A DNA stretch of 64,000 nucleotides from Streblospio benedicti (lineage: Eukaryota; Annelida; Polychaeta; Spionida; Spionidae), in the NCBI GenBank assembly GCA_019095985.1, contig CM032662.1:13549422-13613421 (forward strand), written 5' to 3'. This document shows, piece after piece, positions 1 through 12,659 of the stretch. A program made the position numbers and the translations under genes. Below the pieces are notes generated by a model. That model made no database searches. It had not been told where the DNA came from and was given only the letters and a program-made list of their open reading frames with translations. Within the stretch, counting starts at the first letter, position 1; the number at the start of each line of letters is the position of its first letter.

Positions 1-23
1 ATAAGTTTCGGGTGGTTTAGTTT

Positions 24-226
24 ATTAATATGTATTCCAATGTTTCGGCACGTAACTGTCCTCTTCAGGGAATATGTAACAATTTATTAAAAAAAATAAT
101 GATCAAGAAATAGCCTAAAACCTAAAACAGTTTTTAGGCTATTTCTTGATCATTACTTTTTTTATAAATTGTTACATATTCCCTGAAGAGGACACGTACG
201 TGTCAAAACGTCGGAATAGATATTAA
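24..226. repeat. 200-bp near-perfect palindrome, Penelope-terminus-like
   Basis: Two arms, about 24-120 and 131-226, are inverted copies around a roughly 10-base loop and would fold into one long hairpin. Each arm carries a CTGAAGA box followed by a possible stem and a (G/A)AAAC-like box, reading outward (minus strand in the left arm, plus strand in the right). This is the layout of hammerhead ribozyme motifs known from terminal repeats of Penelope-like elements. There is no coding sequence between the arms. It is probably a terminal-repeat remnant or a non-autonomous derivative, lying in an intron of the ErbB gene. Confidence 0.6.
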
Positions 227-649
227 TAAATTTAATTATCCAAAATTTATTGTCTCCAAACACACAGAATAAGAAGTATAAAAAAACCAACAATGCTCTT
301 TTTTTGTTCTTGACATTCATTTGTGTTTATACAATTATTTTTACATGTACATCTGTTTGTATAATTCTTTTTTTCTTCTTCTCAATGTAATAAGTATCTC
401 CTGATGCTGGTTAGAATTAAATACTAGCATTCTAATGATGAAAATTATTTCTTCTGATATGTCCTTAAATCAAAATGTATCAATTACTATCTTATACCTT
501 ATTATTACTTTATTACAAACATACCAGTGTATATGTTTGCAGCACATGATTACACATTTCTCAAACTAATCTAAATATAATAACATGAAGATTAGACATC
601 CAGGTTAATATATAATATATAATATTTAATCTATACTACTGGAAATTAT

Positions 650-715
650 GTACAATATAAAACAGATGTTTCATATGGCATCAGCCATATTTCTTCAGCA
701 TTGTGACGTACAACG
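650..715 (-). ncRNA. Hammerhead ribozyme motif, left terminal repeat
   Basis: Read on the minus strand, the CTGAAGA core box (692-698) is followed by a 7-bp perfect stem II (ATATGGC / GCCATAT, loop TGAT). The GAAAC box and an ATC cleavage triplet follow (665-672). Flanking bases can form a short stem I. All core hammerhead nucleotides appear present; stem III is minimal, as reported for Penelope-like element hammerheads. The call rests on motif reading only and was not folded computationally. Confidence 0.65.
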
Positions 716-1399
716 TAACATACTATATTGACGTAACCCCAAGATGGGCGGGGTTACACCAACATCTCCATGATGCTCTAACCAAGTGCGGTTATCAAAA
801 GTGGTGTTTTAACAAGGCCCTTAAACAACAGGGGAGTCAAAAAAGAAGAAGAACACCAGTTCAATAGACAGAAGGAATACCATCAATGTCACCATACCTT
901 ACATCAGCGGCATTTCCGAAAAACTAAGAAGACTTTTCCAGTCTAATAACATCTCTACCAGTTTCAAAGTCTACACTACCTTGAGGCAGAAACTACTACA
1001 CCCTAAGGATAAAATCAAGAAAGAAATAAGATCCAACATTGTATATAGACTGAATTGTGAGGACCCCCAATGTAATAACACCTGTATTGGAGAAACTAGC
1101 CAACCATTGAAAGAAAGGTTCAAACAATACCACAGAGCCAGCGCTAGTGGGTACTCCTCCGTGATCTACCATCATATCCAGCAACTTCAAGGACATTCTT
1201 ACAGCATGGAAACAACAGACATCCTCGACAGAGAACCTAGGTGGTTCGAGCGGGGCGTAAGAGTGGCAGTCTATGAGAGACTTCATCACCCTATCTTAAA
1301 CAGAAAAGGTGGACTGTCTTCCGTGTGAGACCCTGCCCTGGCAGAGCGGCACCAAAGTAACCCCGCCCATCTTGGGGTTACGTCAATATAGTATATTAC

Positions 1400-1465
1400 G
1401 TTGTACGTCACAATACTGAAGAAATATGGTGGATGCCATATGAAGCGTCTGTTTTATATGGTACA
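1400..1465 (+). ncRNA. Hammerhead ribozyme motif, right terminal repeat (diverged)
   Basis: This is the inverted copy of the left motif. CTGAAGA lies at 1416-1422, then a 6-bp stem II (ATATGG / CCATAT), then GAAGC and GTC at 1442-1449. The GAAAC box differs by one base from the consensus, so activity is less likely than for the left copy. Confidence 0.55.
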
Positions 1466-1592
1466 TAATTTCCAGTAGTATAGATTTAATATCATATATA
1501 ATCTAAATATACATATAGTGATGCAAATCTTGAGAAACTACAATTATATTTGCATATTATTATTAACTAAAGACGTGTTTGTCCTATTCCAG

Positions 1593-4500
1593 GTATGCCT
1601 TCCATGTGATCCTGAATGTGATGGTTGTGTGGCATCTGGATACTCCACGGACTCGTGTCTAAAATGCAGCCACTTTATACAAGGCTTTAACTGTGTCAGC
1701 AACTGTTCATCTGGATATTTTGAATCAAAATCAGGTAGATTTTCAATTTAACATCACCATTTGTTTTTCATTTTAAAAATCACCTTTACCTGTATATATC
1801 AAATATAAATAGCCACAAAAATTTGTCAACACAAAAAGGTTTGTTCCAATTCCACCAGAGGCTATGTGATTAGTCTTTATTACCTGACTTGGATCATAAG
1901 TCTAATGACTACATATAAAAATCCATTTTTGAAGCTATATTTGTACATGTACCATAAATTGCTGATTAGAGCACATGTAATTATTAAGAAACCACTAGCG
2001 GTGTGCAAGAGGAGGTCATTATTCCATATCAGCCATAAAAATCATGATATTTGACAAAGCCCCATATTAATGTACAAGAAAACATGACAGTTTGGATCAC
2101 AACACACCCAGTGGGATTGAAACTCTGCATTATGGTACATGTATTATCATTTACATTGATGATGATTGGCTCGGTGGGCTTGTTTGGAATCTTTTTGTAG
2201 CATCACAAAATATTTGGTGGACAATTATTCAAGAACCCTTGAAAACAAGAATTTATCATATCACCTACTAGTGAGCATTTTTTCGAGTACTAGTCATTCT
2301 TCACTTACACGTATTTACAGTGTTTGGTTGATGAATGTTGCAGGACCAGAACCCGTTTGTCAAAAGTGCCACGACTTTTGCTCTGATTGCTATGGACCTA
2401 CACAATTTGACTGCTACAACTGTGCACATTATAAATTGTACTATGGAAATGATGAAGATGGACATCTTTTGGTGAGTTACTAAATTCAGGTATTTGGTGG
2501 TCATATTTTATTACACTTGATTTGTGTGAAACAAAAATTAATTTTTACCTAATGTATTTATGGATAATTATAATTAGAATATAACTCTATATACTAGTAT
2601 TTCATTTGTGTATGAAATCACTGCAAATGGTGATGCAACGTCCACTAAAAAGGCTTAACATGATCCACTGTTGTTACAAAAATATTGTGAATAATGTCAA
2701 TCATGGAAATCATGTAGGGATATTTATTTATACTTTTACTTATACCGAATAAAAAACAAGAGGTGCATAAGAAGGGTCACAAGAAGCAGTTCCATGATAA
2801 TACAAATGTCAGGTAACAATAAACAATGAAATATCATGTCGATCAACTATAAATGAAGTTCAAATACTTTCAGTTTAACTGCACAGATGAATGTCCAGAT
2901 TATGCTAAATACAAACATATTGACGAGGCTACAGGAGACAAACTCTGTGTACAGGCTGATCCTTTGGCAGATGCTCAAAAGGAAAAACGGTAATTTCAAA
3001 TTATCTGAAAATTGCATATTGATCATCAAATCTTATGAAGAATAATGATACGCTGTGGTTATATAATTAATTTTTCACCTATTAATTCAACAATATGATG
3101 ATGTAGTGCTGAAAGACGGAATGCCAGGAGCTTGTAGAGATCTTTATTGTTCAGTTATTCGTAGCAGACTGCCGTGTCCTCCCCTGCATCATGCTTATAT
3201 CCTCTCTCCAGACTCACTAGGCTTCGCTAGGCGGGCACCTGACGGTGCCTGGCTGAGTCTGCCATCTGGGACTGTACATCATATCATCATAAAAGATAGT
3301 GTATGGGGTGCGGGGTCCTTGAAGGTTTACTTTATTAGCTCTTAATTTTCAGGTCATCTGCAATATTCGAGGATTTGGGATAAATGTAATTTACTTCGAA
3401 ATATTTTCACCCATACAATAATCAAGTATTAGGAAAAATTCAATTTCACAGCGTGTAAATAACTGCAACGGATTTTATTGGCAATCTAAAAGAGCCATTA
3501 AAATTAGCACTAGATTGCAAGTGCTAACAAGTTTTTATCTATATGCAATCACTTGTAATAATGCCGGTGATCTCACTCAAAAGCCAATAACCTACAATGT
3601 AAGTAACTGAAGCATACGTAACATAAGCATACTCTGTTCAATATCCAGCTTAAAACCTGCATCAAATATATTAATGTGCCAAAAACTATATTTGGAGTTA
3701 TAAAGCAAAAGTTAATTTCCCTTACTTTACTTCTAACATTGAAAGGTTGATTGGGTGAAGTATCCTAAGTGTTCAAAGAAGGAAATCCACTGAATGTTGT
3801 TATCATCACATCACCAGTTAAAATATGCTTAGGCCTAATATTCGAAACTGTGAGATAAATACCCGATAAAGATGATGAGAAAATAACCACATTCTTTAAA
3901 ATATAAATCATATTGTACATGTCTTTTCAGGCGGAGCTTTATAGGTACAATTATTGGGTCAGTGGTAGGAGTTGTTGCATTAACTGTGACTATCACTTTG
4001 ATTGGATACTTTTGCTGGAAACGAGCAAAATCCCTTGAGAGAGAAGCATCAATTAAAGCCAAACTAGAAGGTTTAGAAGAAGACATGGTAAGTTTACAAG
4101 TGTTATATCTACTCAACAATGATCACTTTTAAATTAATGCACAATTGTACATGTAGATGAATGCCAAGGTATATATTACATCCATTCACATGCTAAAGAA
4201 ATCCGTTTTAACGTACTTGTGATGTTTTCCCAGCCATTAACTCCAACAGGGGCATCACCTGACATGTCTCAGATGAGAATTGTGAAGGAATCAGAATTAA
4301 GAATGGGTGCAATTATTGGATCCGGAGCTTTTGGAACAGTCTATAAGGTAAATGTTATGGGGCAAACTGTAAACACTGACGGGTTGGATTATTTAAATAC
4401 CAATTTCTTGGGTACTTTACCACCCAATATTTATTATACAACCCCAATTTTACAGGGCGTTTGGATTCCTGAAAATGAAAATGTAAAAATACCTATTGCC

Positions 4501-7500
4501 ATCAAAGTATTATCTGAGAGTTCAGACACTGCACAGAATACTGAGCTTCTAGAAGAGGCGCGGGTGATGGCCTCAGTCAATCACCCTTGCTGTGTTCGTA
4601 TTCTGGGAGTGTGCATGACTGCACAGGTAAGATTTCTTGATGGTTGATATTTTGAATGAATTTATGAATATATCTGATGTACCTGTATGTATTCCTCTTC
4701 CTTCAAGACTAGATATCTACATTTTACATTTGCATTGATTTATCATCTAAACATTTGTGATTGCAGATGATGCTCATCACACAGCTGATGCCTCTTGGCT
4801 GCCTCTTAGAATATGTGAGGAAGAATGAGAAGAACATAGGATCAAAGGTTCTATTAAACTGGTGCCATCAAATTGCGAAGGTGATTTTTATGTTTACTAT
4901 TTTCTCACTTGACTACTAATCTTGACATACTAATGTAAATGGATGAAGTAACAATCAGAATGATAAATTTTCATGCATTATCGAATTTTGTTTCCATTTA
5001 TTTACCTCCAGGGAATGCAATACTTAGAGAACAGAGGTATTGTTCACCGAGATCTTGCTGCAAGAAATGTGCTGGGTAAGTATTTGATGTGATATCTAGT
5101 GTGTACATTATCAGTTATGAAAGGGAGTATTTTATCTTCCAGACCTTCACATTGTGAATATGCTGCAAGAATATTTTGAAATTTTGAAATTAAGTAGTTT
5201 CAAAATTTTAACGTTATTAACAATATTTTTTACTACATACGGTACACTACCATCCAAGCGCCCAGGGGCGTTAAATTGAAATTTTCTAAAACTGAGGGGT
5301 GGGCTGTTACACAAGAATGCAGTTACTACATAATTCTTAGGACATTTAAGAAAAAGATGGGGAGGGCTGTTACACGAGTGTGGGCACTTGGATGGTCGTT
5401 TACGGTACTTTGATCTTAATTATTAAACTTGCGGTATAATTGCACATTAGAAAGTTGATGCAAATACATGTACAGTTGATATCTTATTCTGATGATTTCA
5501 GTTCATAGTACCACCCGTGTAAAGATTACAGATTTTGGATTGTCAAAAATGTTGGATTATAATGTTGAAGAATTCCATGAAAGTGGTGGAAAGGTTTGTA
5601 AAAATATTATTATAGGTGATCAGTGTTGACTATTCAAATTTTATGGAATATGATTAAAAGAAAACAAATACTGCACAAAATGCACAATGCACAAAATTTG
5701 ATGTTACCAGTAAAAGCACAATATGACATGAGCAAAGTATTTGAATGCACATTTAACATAAAAGTAAGCCTGCACTTGCATGTACATTGTACCAACTACT
5801 AACACATATCATTGTAGATGCCCATCAAGTGGTTAGCATTGGAATGTATTCAGCACCGGCTGTACACACACAAGTCTGATGTTTGGAGTTTTGGTGAGAG
5901 GAATAGTTGAATAATTCACTTTCAAATTAGTCGTAAAAATATAATGTATGCATTTCTTATGAAGGCATTTTATCTATGGTTAAAAAAAGAGTTTTTTTTT
6001 CAAAGTTTGACCTCCTTGTAGGCATAGATATTTCTACCATGGAAGTAATTCCTCTAAATACTTATGTAGAACAATATTGAGTGTACATGTATATTAATTT
6101 TGATACAGCATTCCACAAATATTCATAATGAGCTTTGCAGACTTGGATCAACACTTTTTGTAGTGACTTCTTTCTTAAAGGTGTGACTATATGGGAGTTA
6201 TTTACATTTGGACAAAAGCCATACGACAATGTCAGAGCGTATGAAGTTCCCGCCCTGCTGAGCAAAGGAGAGCGTCTTCCACAGCCCCCGATCTGCACAA
6301 TAGATGCGTATATGATCCTAGTTAAATGTAAGCAAATGTACAGAGTTTTCTTTAGATTTTTTAGAGATACATAAAATATATCTAATCTTCACTGTCACAC
6401 CTTTCATATTTCAAGCGTACACTCAATCAACTCATGATTTTGGTTGAAATATTCTATTAAGTTCCTTATGATATTATCATTGAGGTTGAATCCTCCACAC
6501 GAGCATTAACTTGCTGATGATTATCATAGAGGAAGGCCCTGTGAGCCTCGGGGGTTGGTGAATCACACTAACTATTGCTTTTAAGCTAGGTGAGTTCTTT
6601 TGTGTGCAGTGGGCTAATAATTCACTACACGGTACATGCCTTTTAACCAGGCTTCTGAACCTCATGTGATCTGAGTGTGTTACCACAATGCACTTGCAGA
6701 TCTCACAGTCACAATGTCCACAGCCTGCACAACTTCTTATGTCGACTGCAGAGTTGAACTGGCGACTTCTGTACTGGTGCACATAGTGAGGTGTGCCACT
6801 GTATCATCTCAGACCAAGTGGTATATAAGGCATTCAATAATTTCTGTTTGATATCTGCAGGTTGGATGCTAGATGCCTCAGGTAGACCGAGTTTTGCTGA
6901 TTTGGTCGAAACATTCTCAAAAATGGCAAGAGATCCAGGCCGATATTTAGTCATTCCGGTAATAACATACTGAGTCATAGAAAATATCATCCATTTTTTT
7001 AAACTTTTTAAAATAACAACATAAAGATGAGATTAGCATTTTGTACTGAGCAATGTCATGACATGAATTGTTATCCTCTAACCAGGGCGATGAATTTCTT
7101 CGACTTCCGAGCCAGTCAATGGACACAAAGGAGTACCTCCTCAGGAATTTGAGCATGCTAAATGATGGTCCGGAGGAAGTGATATCTGCAGATGATTACT
7201 TATCACCTACTGGAAATACACCACCAATGTCACCACTTGATATTGTAAGTCATATCAACTAGGGTTAGATAATTAGTTTTAATTATTCATTCATTATTAT
7301 GTATTAATAGAGGTATCAGTATTTTCTGTTGATTCTCTTTATTCCAATGAACCTACAGGTACGCAAATATATAAAATCAATAAGTACGTATGACAGTTTA
7401 GCTCAAAAAATGAAATGTAATTAGAATGTGCTTATTTTTTGGTAAACATAAATAAACAGTAAGAAACTCGACAAATGGTAGTATGACAAAATATATTAAG

Positions 7501-9671
7501 TAACAAATTTTGCTTTTTTTTTCTATTCATACATTTCAAGGTGGTTGAAGCTGACGAGAGTGGATACATAAATCAGCCACCAAATGAACCACCCATCATG
7601 TCACCCACTCATCAAAACTTCCATCCAAATAACAATCACAAGCCGTTCTTCTCACGACAAACTGCTATGGATGAAGGCGGAGCAACAGCCCGGCCAACGT
7701 CACCTGCGAAAAGTAAACACAAGCCATCGATCACCAGCACCGATAGCTTTAAAGGGCGATACACGGCAGACCCATGTGATGCAAAAGAGTATGTTTTGTA
7801 TGATCGAAACTGCTGAATTTCTTTGATAACTTGAACAAATATTCAGTTCTGTTTAAAATACGAGTTTGTTTTGTTAATTATACAAGTCAAAGAATGAAAG
7901 TTGTTTTATATTCATGTTTAAACTTCAGGACCTCGTTCACCACACCAACGAAATCAACTGATGTGGAAATGGATGAAGTACCCAACTTTCCACCACCCCC
8001 ACCCACGCCACTAGTGCAGCCTCTTGGACAACCAGCTGCACCCAAGTTCACACCACAGCAGCCTCCGCTAGATGATGACAACTATCTCCAACCCATGTCT
8101 CAACAGGCTAATCCATATCTCAACATAGATGAAGGTAGACTGCATTATAACTTCAATTAACCACAGAAACATTATATTTACATTCAGAATTTGTACATAC
8201 CACAAGATTATGTTGTATACACATCTGCTAGCGTTTTATACAACAGGTTTATGTGGTTAACATAATGCAAACACCACTACGCTGACTGTCCTGAGGGTCT
8301 TAATTTGTGAACATGCCAAAGCTCTTTGGAACCATATTTAGAGGGCATTCCTGTTTAACCGAGTACTCGAGTACAGGGCAAGTACTATGAGATGAGTACA
8401 TGTACTTAATTAGCAAAGTTTTTGTTTCAGGAAAACTCTAGTTAATTGGCATGAGGTGACATTTATTTGATATTGCTTAAAAGTTTATTACAATACATAG
8501 TAGAACTTCTCCGCCTGTCAGATGGCCCGGCCCCCCACAGGCATCTCCACTCATTACAATTTCTTGCCACTTGCATCCAGCCATTTCCTCCTTGATATTG
8601 TCTCTCCAGCCGCATGTCGTTCTTCCTTTTGCTCTTTTGCCATTTTGTGGCATCCATTCGGTTAGCTTTCTTGCCAATTTACTTGTGCTCGTTCTGGCGA
8701 GATATCCTGCCCACCAGCCTTTGTTTTTTTCCACTTTCTCCACAATGTCATCCACTCTTGTTTTTGTTTTTTTCTTATGTCTTCATTTCGAATTCTGTCT
8801 CTTCTTGTGACACCAAGCATTGCTCTTTCTATATTTCTTTGTGCTACGGCCAGTTTTTCCTTTTGGCGTTTGGTCAGCGACCATGTCTCTGATGCATATG
8901 TCATTGCTGGAAATATAACTGTGTTCATGATCTTTCTCTTGAGGCATATGGACATCTTCTAATCTTTCAGGAATGCATTGTACTGTCCAAATCTCTTCCA
9001 ACCAGCTGTAATTCTCTCGTCAATCTCTCTGGCCATCTCATTTCTTATAGTATGTATGCAAAATTAGAGCTTACATGTAGATGCATGACAAATATTTAGA
9101 GACCTATCTATAGGTAGTATACCTTCAAATAAAGAAAATTAGATTTATAAATTATGACTTTACAAACCAGCCTCTTAAGGTACCTATCTATTCTGCTCAT
9201 AGGATGTGTGGTCATTTAGCAAGATGTCATCAATACATTGAGGCCTCAGTTTGGAGCGCTATGTCTTTTTACAGTTGTGACATTGAACATTGAGGGCTGA
9301 TGAGATATTAATGTCAACTCGTTTATGTGTATTACATACATGTACATTTATATGCTGAACAGTAATGTTTTCATACAATAATGTAAATGGACAATGTCCA
9401 TCTCTATTGCTAGAAATTAACTGTAAACAGGTATTTAGCTTATGGCCATAATGCGCTATTTGTACATCTGGTTGATGCTAAAGCAAAGAGAAAATCTTTA
9501 TCATTTATTCTTTTTTCAGGTTCTTCTGAAGGCGCCTCTGAAGGATATATGCCCATGGACAAATCAGGATTCCAAAACCCAGAGTACTTTAACACCCCAA
9601 ATCCTACTACAGGGAGAGAATCTTCAAAACCTCTGCTCTCTAAAAGTAACAGTGAATATAAAAATCTATAA
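1593..9671 (+). CDS. EGFR-like: EGFR/ErbB-family receptor tyrosine kinase, 3' 16 exons (5' end outside window)
   Basis: Exons: 1593-1734, 2344-2471, 2874-2989, 3931-4087, 4234-4347, 4456-4626, 4767-4880, 5012-5075, 5502-5593, 5818-5893, 6181-6327, 6861-6958, 7086-7244, 7541-7788, 7929-8134, 9520-9671 (stop 9669-9671); 727 residues, all phases agree. The order is the last furin-like Cys-rich repeats, one transmembrane segment ([13 protein letters not shown]..., exon 4), then the kinase. Kinase landmarks are [10 protein letters not shown], the AIK lysine, [25 protein letters not shown] and [16 protein letters not shown], which closely follow EGFR. The activation-loop segment reads EEFHESGGK, with Phe where EGFR has its loop Tyr. 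The tail holds YLSP, YINQ, YLQP, YLN, YMPM, NPEYFN and YKN motifs plus PPPPPTP, fitting Grb2, PI3K, Shc and SH3 docking. It is a plasma-membrane receptor signalling to Ras and PI3K. Which ErbB paralogue it is cannot be said without the ligand-binding domains. Confidence 0.95.
2990..3930 (+). other. ErbB intron with a GC-richer unclassified patch
   Basis: This intron separates the last Cys-rich exon from the transmembrane exon. Bases 3106-3345 are clearly richer in G and C than the surroundings and stay open for 79 codons, but the translation resembles no family I know. A dispersed repeat is likelier than an extra exon, because the flanking exons join in phase without it. Confidence 0.4.
5238..5407. 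mobile_element. Non-autonomous inverted-repeat element (MITE), copy 1
   Basis: A 170-bp element has terminal inverted repeats of the form TACGGTA...CCATCCAAG(C/T)GCCCA at each end. A second copy in opposite orientation lies at 48225-48396, sharing the interior, including the stretch around CAGTTACTACATAATTCTTA. There is no coding capacity. It lies in the intron after the catalytic-loop exon of the ErbB kinase. The superfamily is not determined. Confidence 0.7.
6328..6860 (-). repeat. ErbB intron with an unclassified SINE-like repeat
   Basis: Bases about 6477-6800 are GC-richer than their surroundings. On the minus strand they contain a box-B-like CCAGTTCAACTCT sequence. No coding similarity was recognised. 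A tRNA-derived element is possible but no clean box A or tail was seen. Confidence 0.3.
8480..9010 (-). mobile_element. Non-LTR retrotransposon (LINE) 3' fragment, RTE-like
   Basis: Minus-strand translation gives the end of a reverse-transcriptase [43 protein letters not shown], then [20 protein letters not shown] and [15 protein letters not shown]. This matches the post-RT region of RTE-type LINEs (SETW...[21 protein letters not shown]...W.P). The two halves are in different frames, which change around 8740-8755, so the copy is dead. It lies antisense in the last ErbB intron. Confidence 0.75.
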
Positions 9672-12002
9672 CTAAAATAGTAAACTCAAATATATTTAAA
9701 AGATTGCAATGTTTGGCATTAGTTAGTGTCAGGGATACATAATGGCTTCCTGGCAACGCATACTTCAACGCGTGTTTGAAACAATGACAATACAGTGAAC
9801 AAACTTTCTTTGGAAACTATGATTTCTCTCATGACAGTATTGTTATAAAGTAGCAAATGATTATTGAAATGGTTACCATGTAGATGCTATGCAATGTACA
9901 TGTATGAGCTGCTTGATGTTTGAGAATGAAAAGAGCTAAGTTATGAATGAGTTACAAAGTAAATGTAGTTATGTAATGGACTATCTTATTACATGTATAA
10001 CGACAACTTTGTATTGTGCTTGCTGTGTTTATGGATGAGTACATGTACGTGTTATTTACAAATTGAGTCTGGTTGTGTTAAAAAGATTAGTTGTTATTAC
10101 ATTTACATATTAAAATGGAATATAAATTGTTTGAATGTGTGAACCATTGAGAATGTATGCATTGATAGCACTTTTGTCCATTGTAAATTTTGAATTAATT
10201 GTAAATTTAAGAAAACAATACAGTTTTTATTGGCTTCATTTTGAATGCATGTACATGTATATAGGTATGCATGTCATTTGTATATTTGCTGAAATGTGCG
10301 TTTCATATAATGTTAAAAATCATACCATATGTATAATTCACTGCCTATGATAAAACGACTTACATAAAAATCTATTCTGCTTCAGAAACAGAGCCATACC
10401 ATGGATAATATTGTTATGAATAAGAAATCAAATTTGACATAGGGGGTCTAACATTTAAGATAATCCTGTGAAGAATTGTTATTTATTTACCACACAGCAT
10501 CCAAAATTGTTTGAAATGAATCTTTTGGTTCAAAGACTAAAATTCTCAGGATCATGGTTTGTAGTGACAAGAATTTTTAGACAAAACTATAGATACTATG
10601 GGCTCGAACATCATGATCACAGAAGGGTTAGTCTGTTTATTCTGTAATTTTCTTACCATCTCAATTATTCATTAAAAATTATACATGGCTAATAATTGAA
10701 ATGTGAGCTATACATGTATGTATTTTTTATACAATTGAGTCTTTTCACGCATTATTCATGGTGCCTAAAAAGTGGGGCTTTTTACACTGTCAGTGTTTGG
10801 AAAACAGCAAACCCCACATTTTTTTGGAATACTTTACGCTTAATGTTCATTCATTCTTTAGGCTACACATTTAAACCATTGATGGGTAATAAGTCTGACT
10901 TTATGGTATATGTGATACATTTAAATACACATGCATGAAATAAGAAAAAACTGCTGTATTGTATTTCTGCTAGTCATTGTTTGAATAGGATCATTTGGTA
11001 ATATGATGTAAACAGTAACTTACAATTTACTTGAATTGTATAGTTAATTATGCTATTGTGCGCGAGGCATAGTAATCTATAGTAAAATTGGAACATAGAT
11101 TTTAAAAATTTTGAATGTAACTGCATGTGTTTATCATATCAGATGCACATGGGCGAACAAAACTCCTGACAATAAAGAATAATCATAATGTGAGAATAGA
11201 CTCTCCAAAATATATTTATCTAGAAAATTTGGCCAACATCACTATCACCGTCCTAAACCAGCCACTACAGGCATATATGGGTAGACTACCATTACTAGCA
11301 GCTAAGCATTGAAGAGCTTGCCAAAGCCACGCTAAAGTCACATGCATAAAATGCTTAAGGATACGACCATTACGGCTCAACAGAAGAGGCCATTAGGGAC
11401 CACATCCAAGTATTAAAAGTATGATCACTTAACAAGCCCCTAGATTCATGTGAATTTCATGTGAAATACATCACCAGACCTTTTTTACAATATAGTACTC
11501 CGTGTTTGATGATAGCAAGACACACAAACATTTGAATCCATGAGGAAAATGACGTTTTTAGCTGCTGGTATAATGGCCAGTATTTGTTGCTCTTTGGGGT
11601 ATATTAGGTAGATGTGGCCCAAGGAAATGCTATATATATACATGTAAGGGTGAGCGATACCATGATACGTCATTATAAAGATTTATGTGTCAATATGGTT
11701 GTGAAATAGCAATTTAGGATTCCTATATTTGGATACATAAAAACAAAATATGACGTGCATGCGCTAGTCAAAATTGAAAAGTGGTGTCTCGGGTAATTAC
11801 TTATTCCGCAAAAAATCTGTCAAACTGGAATAACTATGCTATGTTTGAGTGTGGAGATAATGATATCTTTGTATTTGTGTTGCATTTATTTGCATTTATT
11901 TGCTGGTGCTCACTCGAGAAGGCAAACACATCAGCCATGCATAGATGATATAATTTCACCACACAATATATGCAAAGTTTTTCAGTTTATGAACTTGCAC
12001 CA
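9672..12002 (+). other. ErbB 3' UTR and downstream AT-rich DNA
   Basis: No coding exon is recognised. The ErbB 3' UTR must begin here. Possible polyadenylation signals (AATAAA) occur at about 11170 and 12561, but none can be assigned. A 61-codon open stretch at 11127-11312 has no recognisable product. Confidence 0.5.
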
Positions 12003-12180
12003 TACAGTGAAAATCCTCAACAAAGGAAACAAAGGAAACTCTGAATAAAGGAAACTTTTCTCATGCATTAGCTTATAATAATGTATAGTAAGTAAATGAT
12101 GTAGTAATCAAAGGAAACCCTCTACAAAGGAAGAATTTGTGACTGCAAATAGGGTTCCGTTGTTGAGGATTTTCACTGTA
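12003..12180. mobile_element. Tc1/mariner-type MITE
   Basis: A 178-bp element has about 26-bp terminal inverted repeats starting CAGTGAAAATCCTCAACAA. The TA dinucleotide is duplicated at both ends (TACAGTG... and ...CACTGTATA). TA target duplication with a CAGTG terminus is typical of the Tc1/mariner/pogo group. There is no coding capacity. Confidence 0.75.
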
Positions 12181-12659
12181 TACCAATTATTTTCAAATTT
12201 AACTGCAATTTAACTCTTCTAAAATCGCATAAGTAAAATGCTTAACAAAAGATATCAATTGTTAAAGATTCATTTGCCTACTATGCTTCATTTACCATAT
12301 ATTTGCTTCTTGTGATATGACATTGATAGAATAGGTCATTATACAAGTGGGGACAAGAGATCAGAAAACCTCTCACTTAGTGTGGAGTTCTGTCCAGGTC
12401 CACAGAGATTTTTTAAGATATAATATATCTCACCCCCACTCGTATAATTACCTTTTTCTCCAATGTTTTTTTTTTTTTGTAATCTTTAAGTTCAATAAGC
12501 TAAAAATGTTTGAGAACAATATTTTGTAACTGTTACACTACATTGTATGTAGTGTATTGAAATAAATTAATTTTAAATGTACTTGCTGTTATGACTTTTT
12601 TTTTGTACACCTGTTAACAACATACTCAGTAACTACATTATGTAGACCAACACCCTTAC

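Larger units (their letters stand above)
611..1506 (+). mobile_element. Penelope-like retroelement remnant (GIY-YIG end) between inverted repeats
   Basis: Inverted repeats of about 145 bp (611-757 and 1357-1506) bracket about 600 bp coding for the C-terminal part of a Penelope-like protein. The region just before the GIY-YIG domain is recognisable (IPYISGISEKLRRLF, TLRQKLLHPKDK), then the endonuclease itself (YRLNCEDP...CIGETSQPLKERF) and the family's typical closing motif (DREPRWFERGV...HPILNRKGG). The reverse transcriptase is absent, so the copy is 5'-truncated and broken. Inverted or direct terminal repeats and hammerhead motifs are known in this family. It sits in an ErbB intron in the sense direction and does not touch a visible exon. 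Confidence 0.75.

Noticed and set aside
10156-10190. MYALIALLSI followed by GTAAAT as the BMPER first exon
   Set aside because: The donor is in phase 0 while the first VWC exon needs phase 1; joining gives an early stop.
11836-12048. Hydrophobic start (MISLYLCCIYLHLFAG) as the BMPER signal-peptide exon
   Set aside because: No good in-phase splice donor follows and the frame runs into a MITE at 12003.
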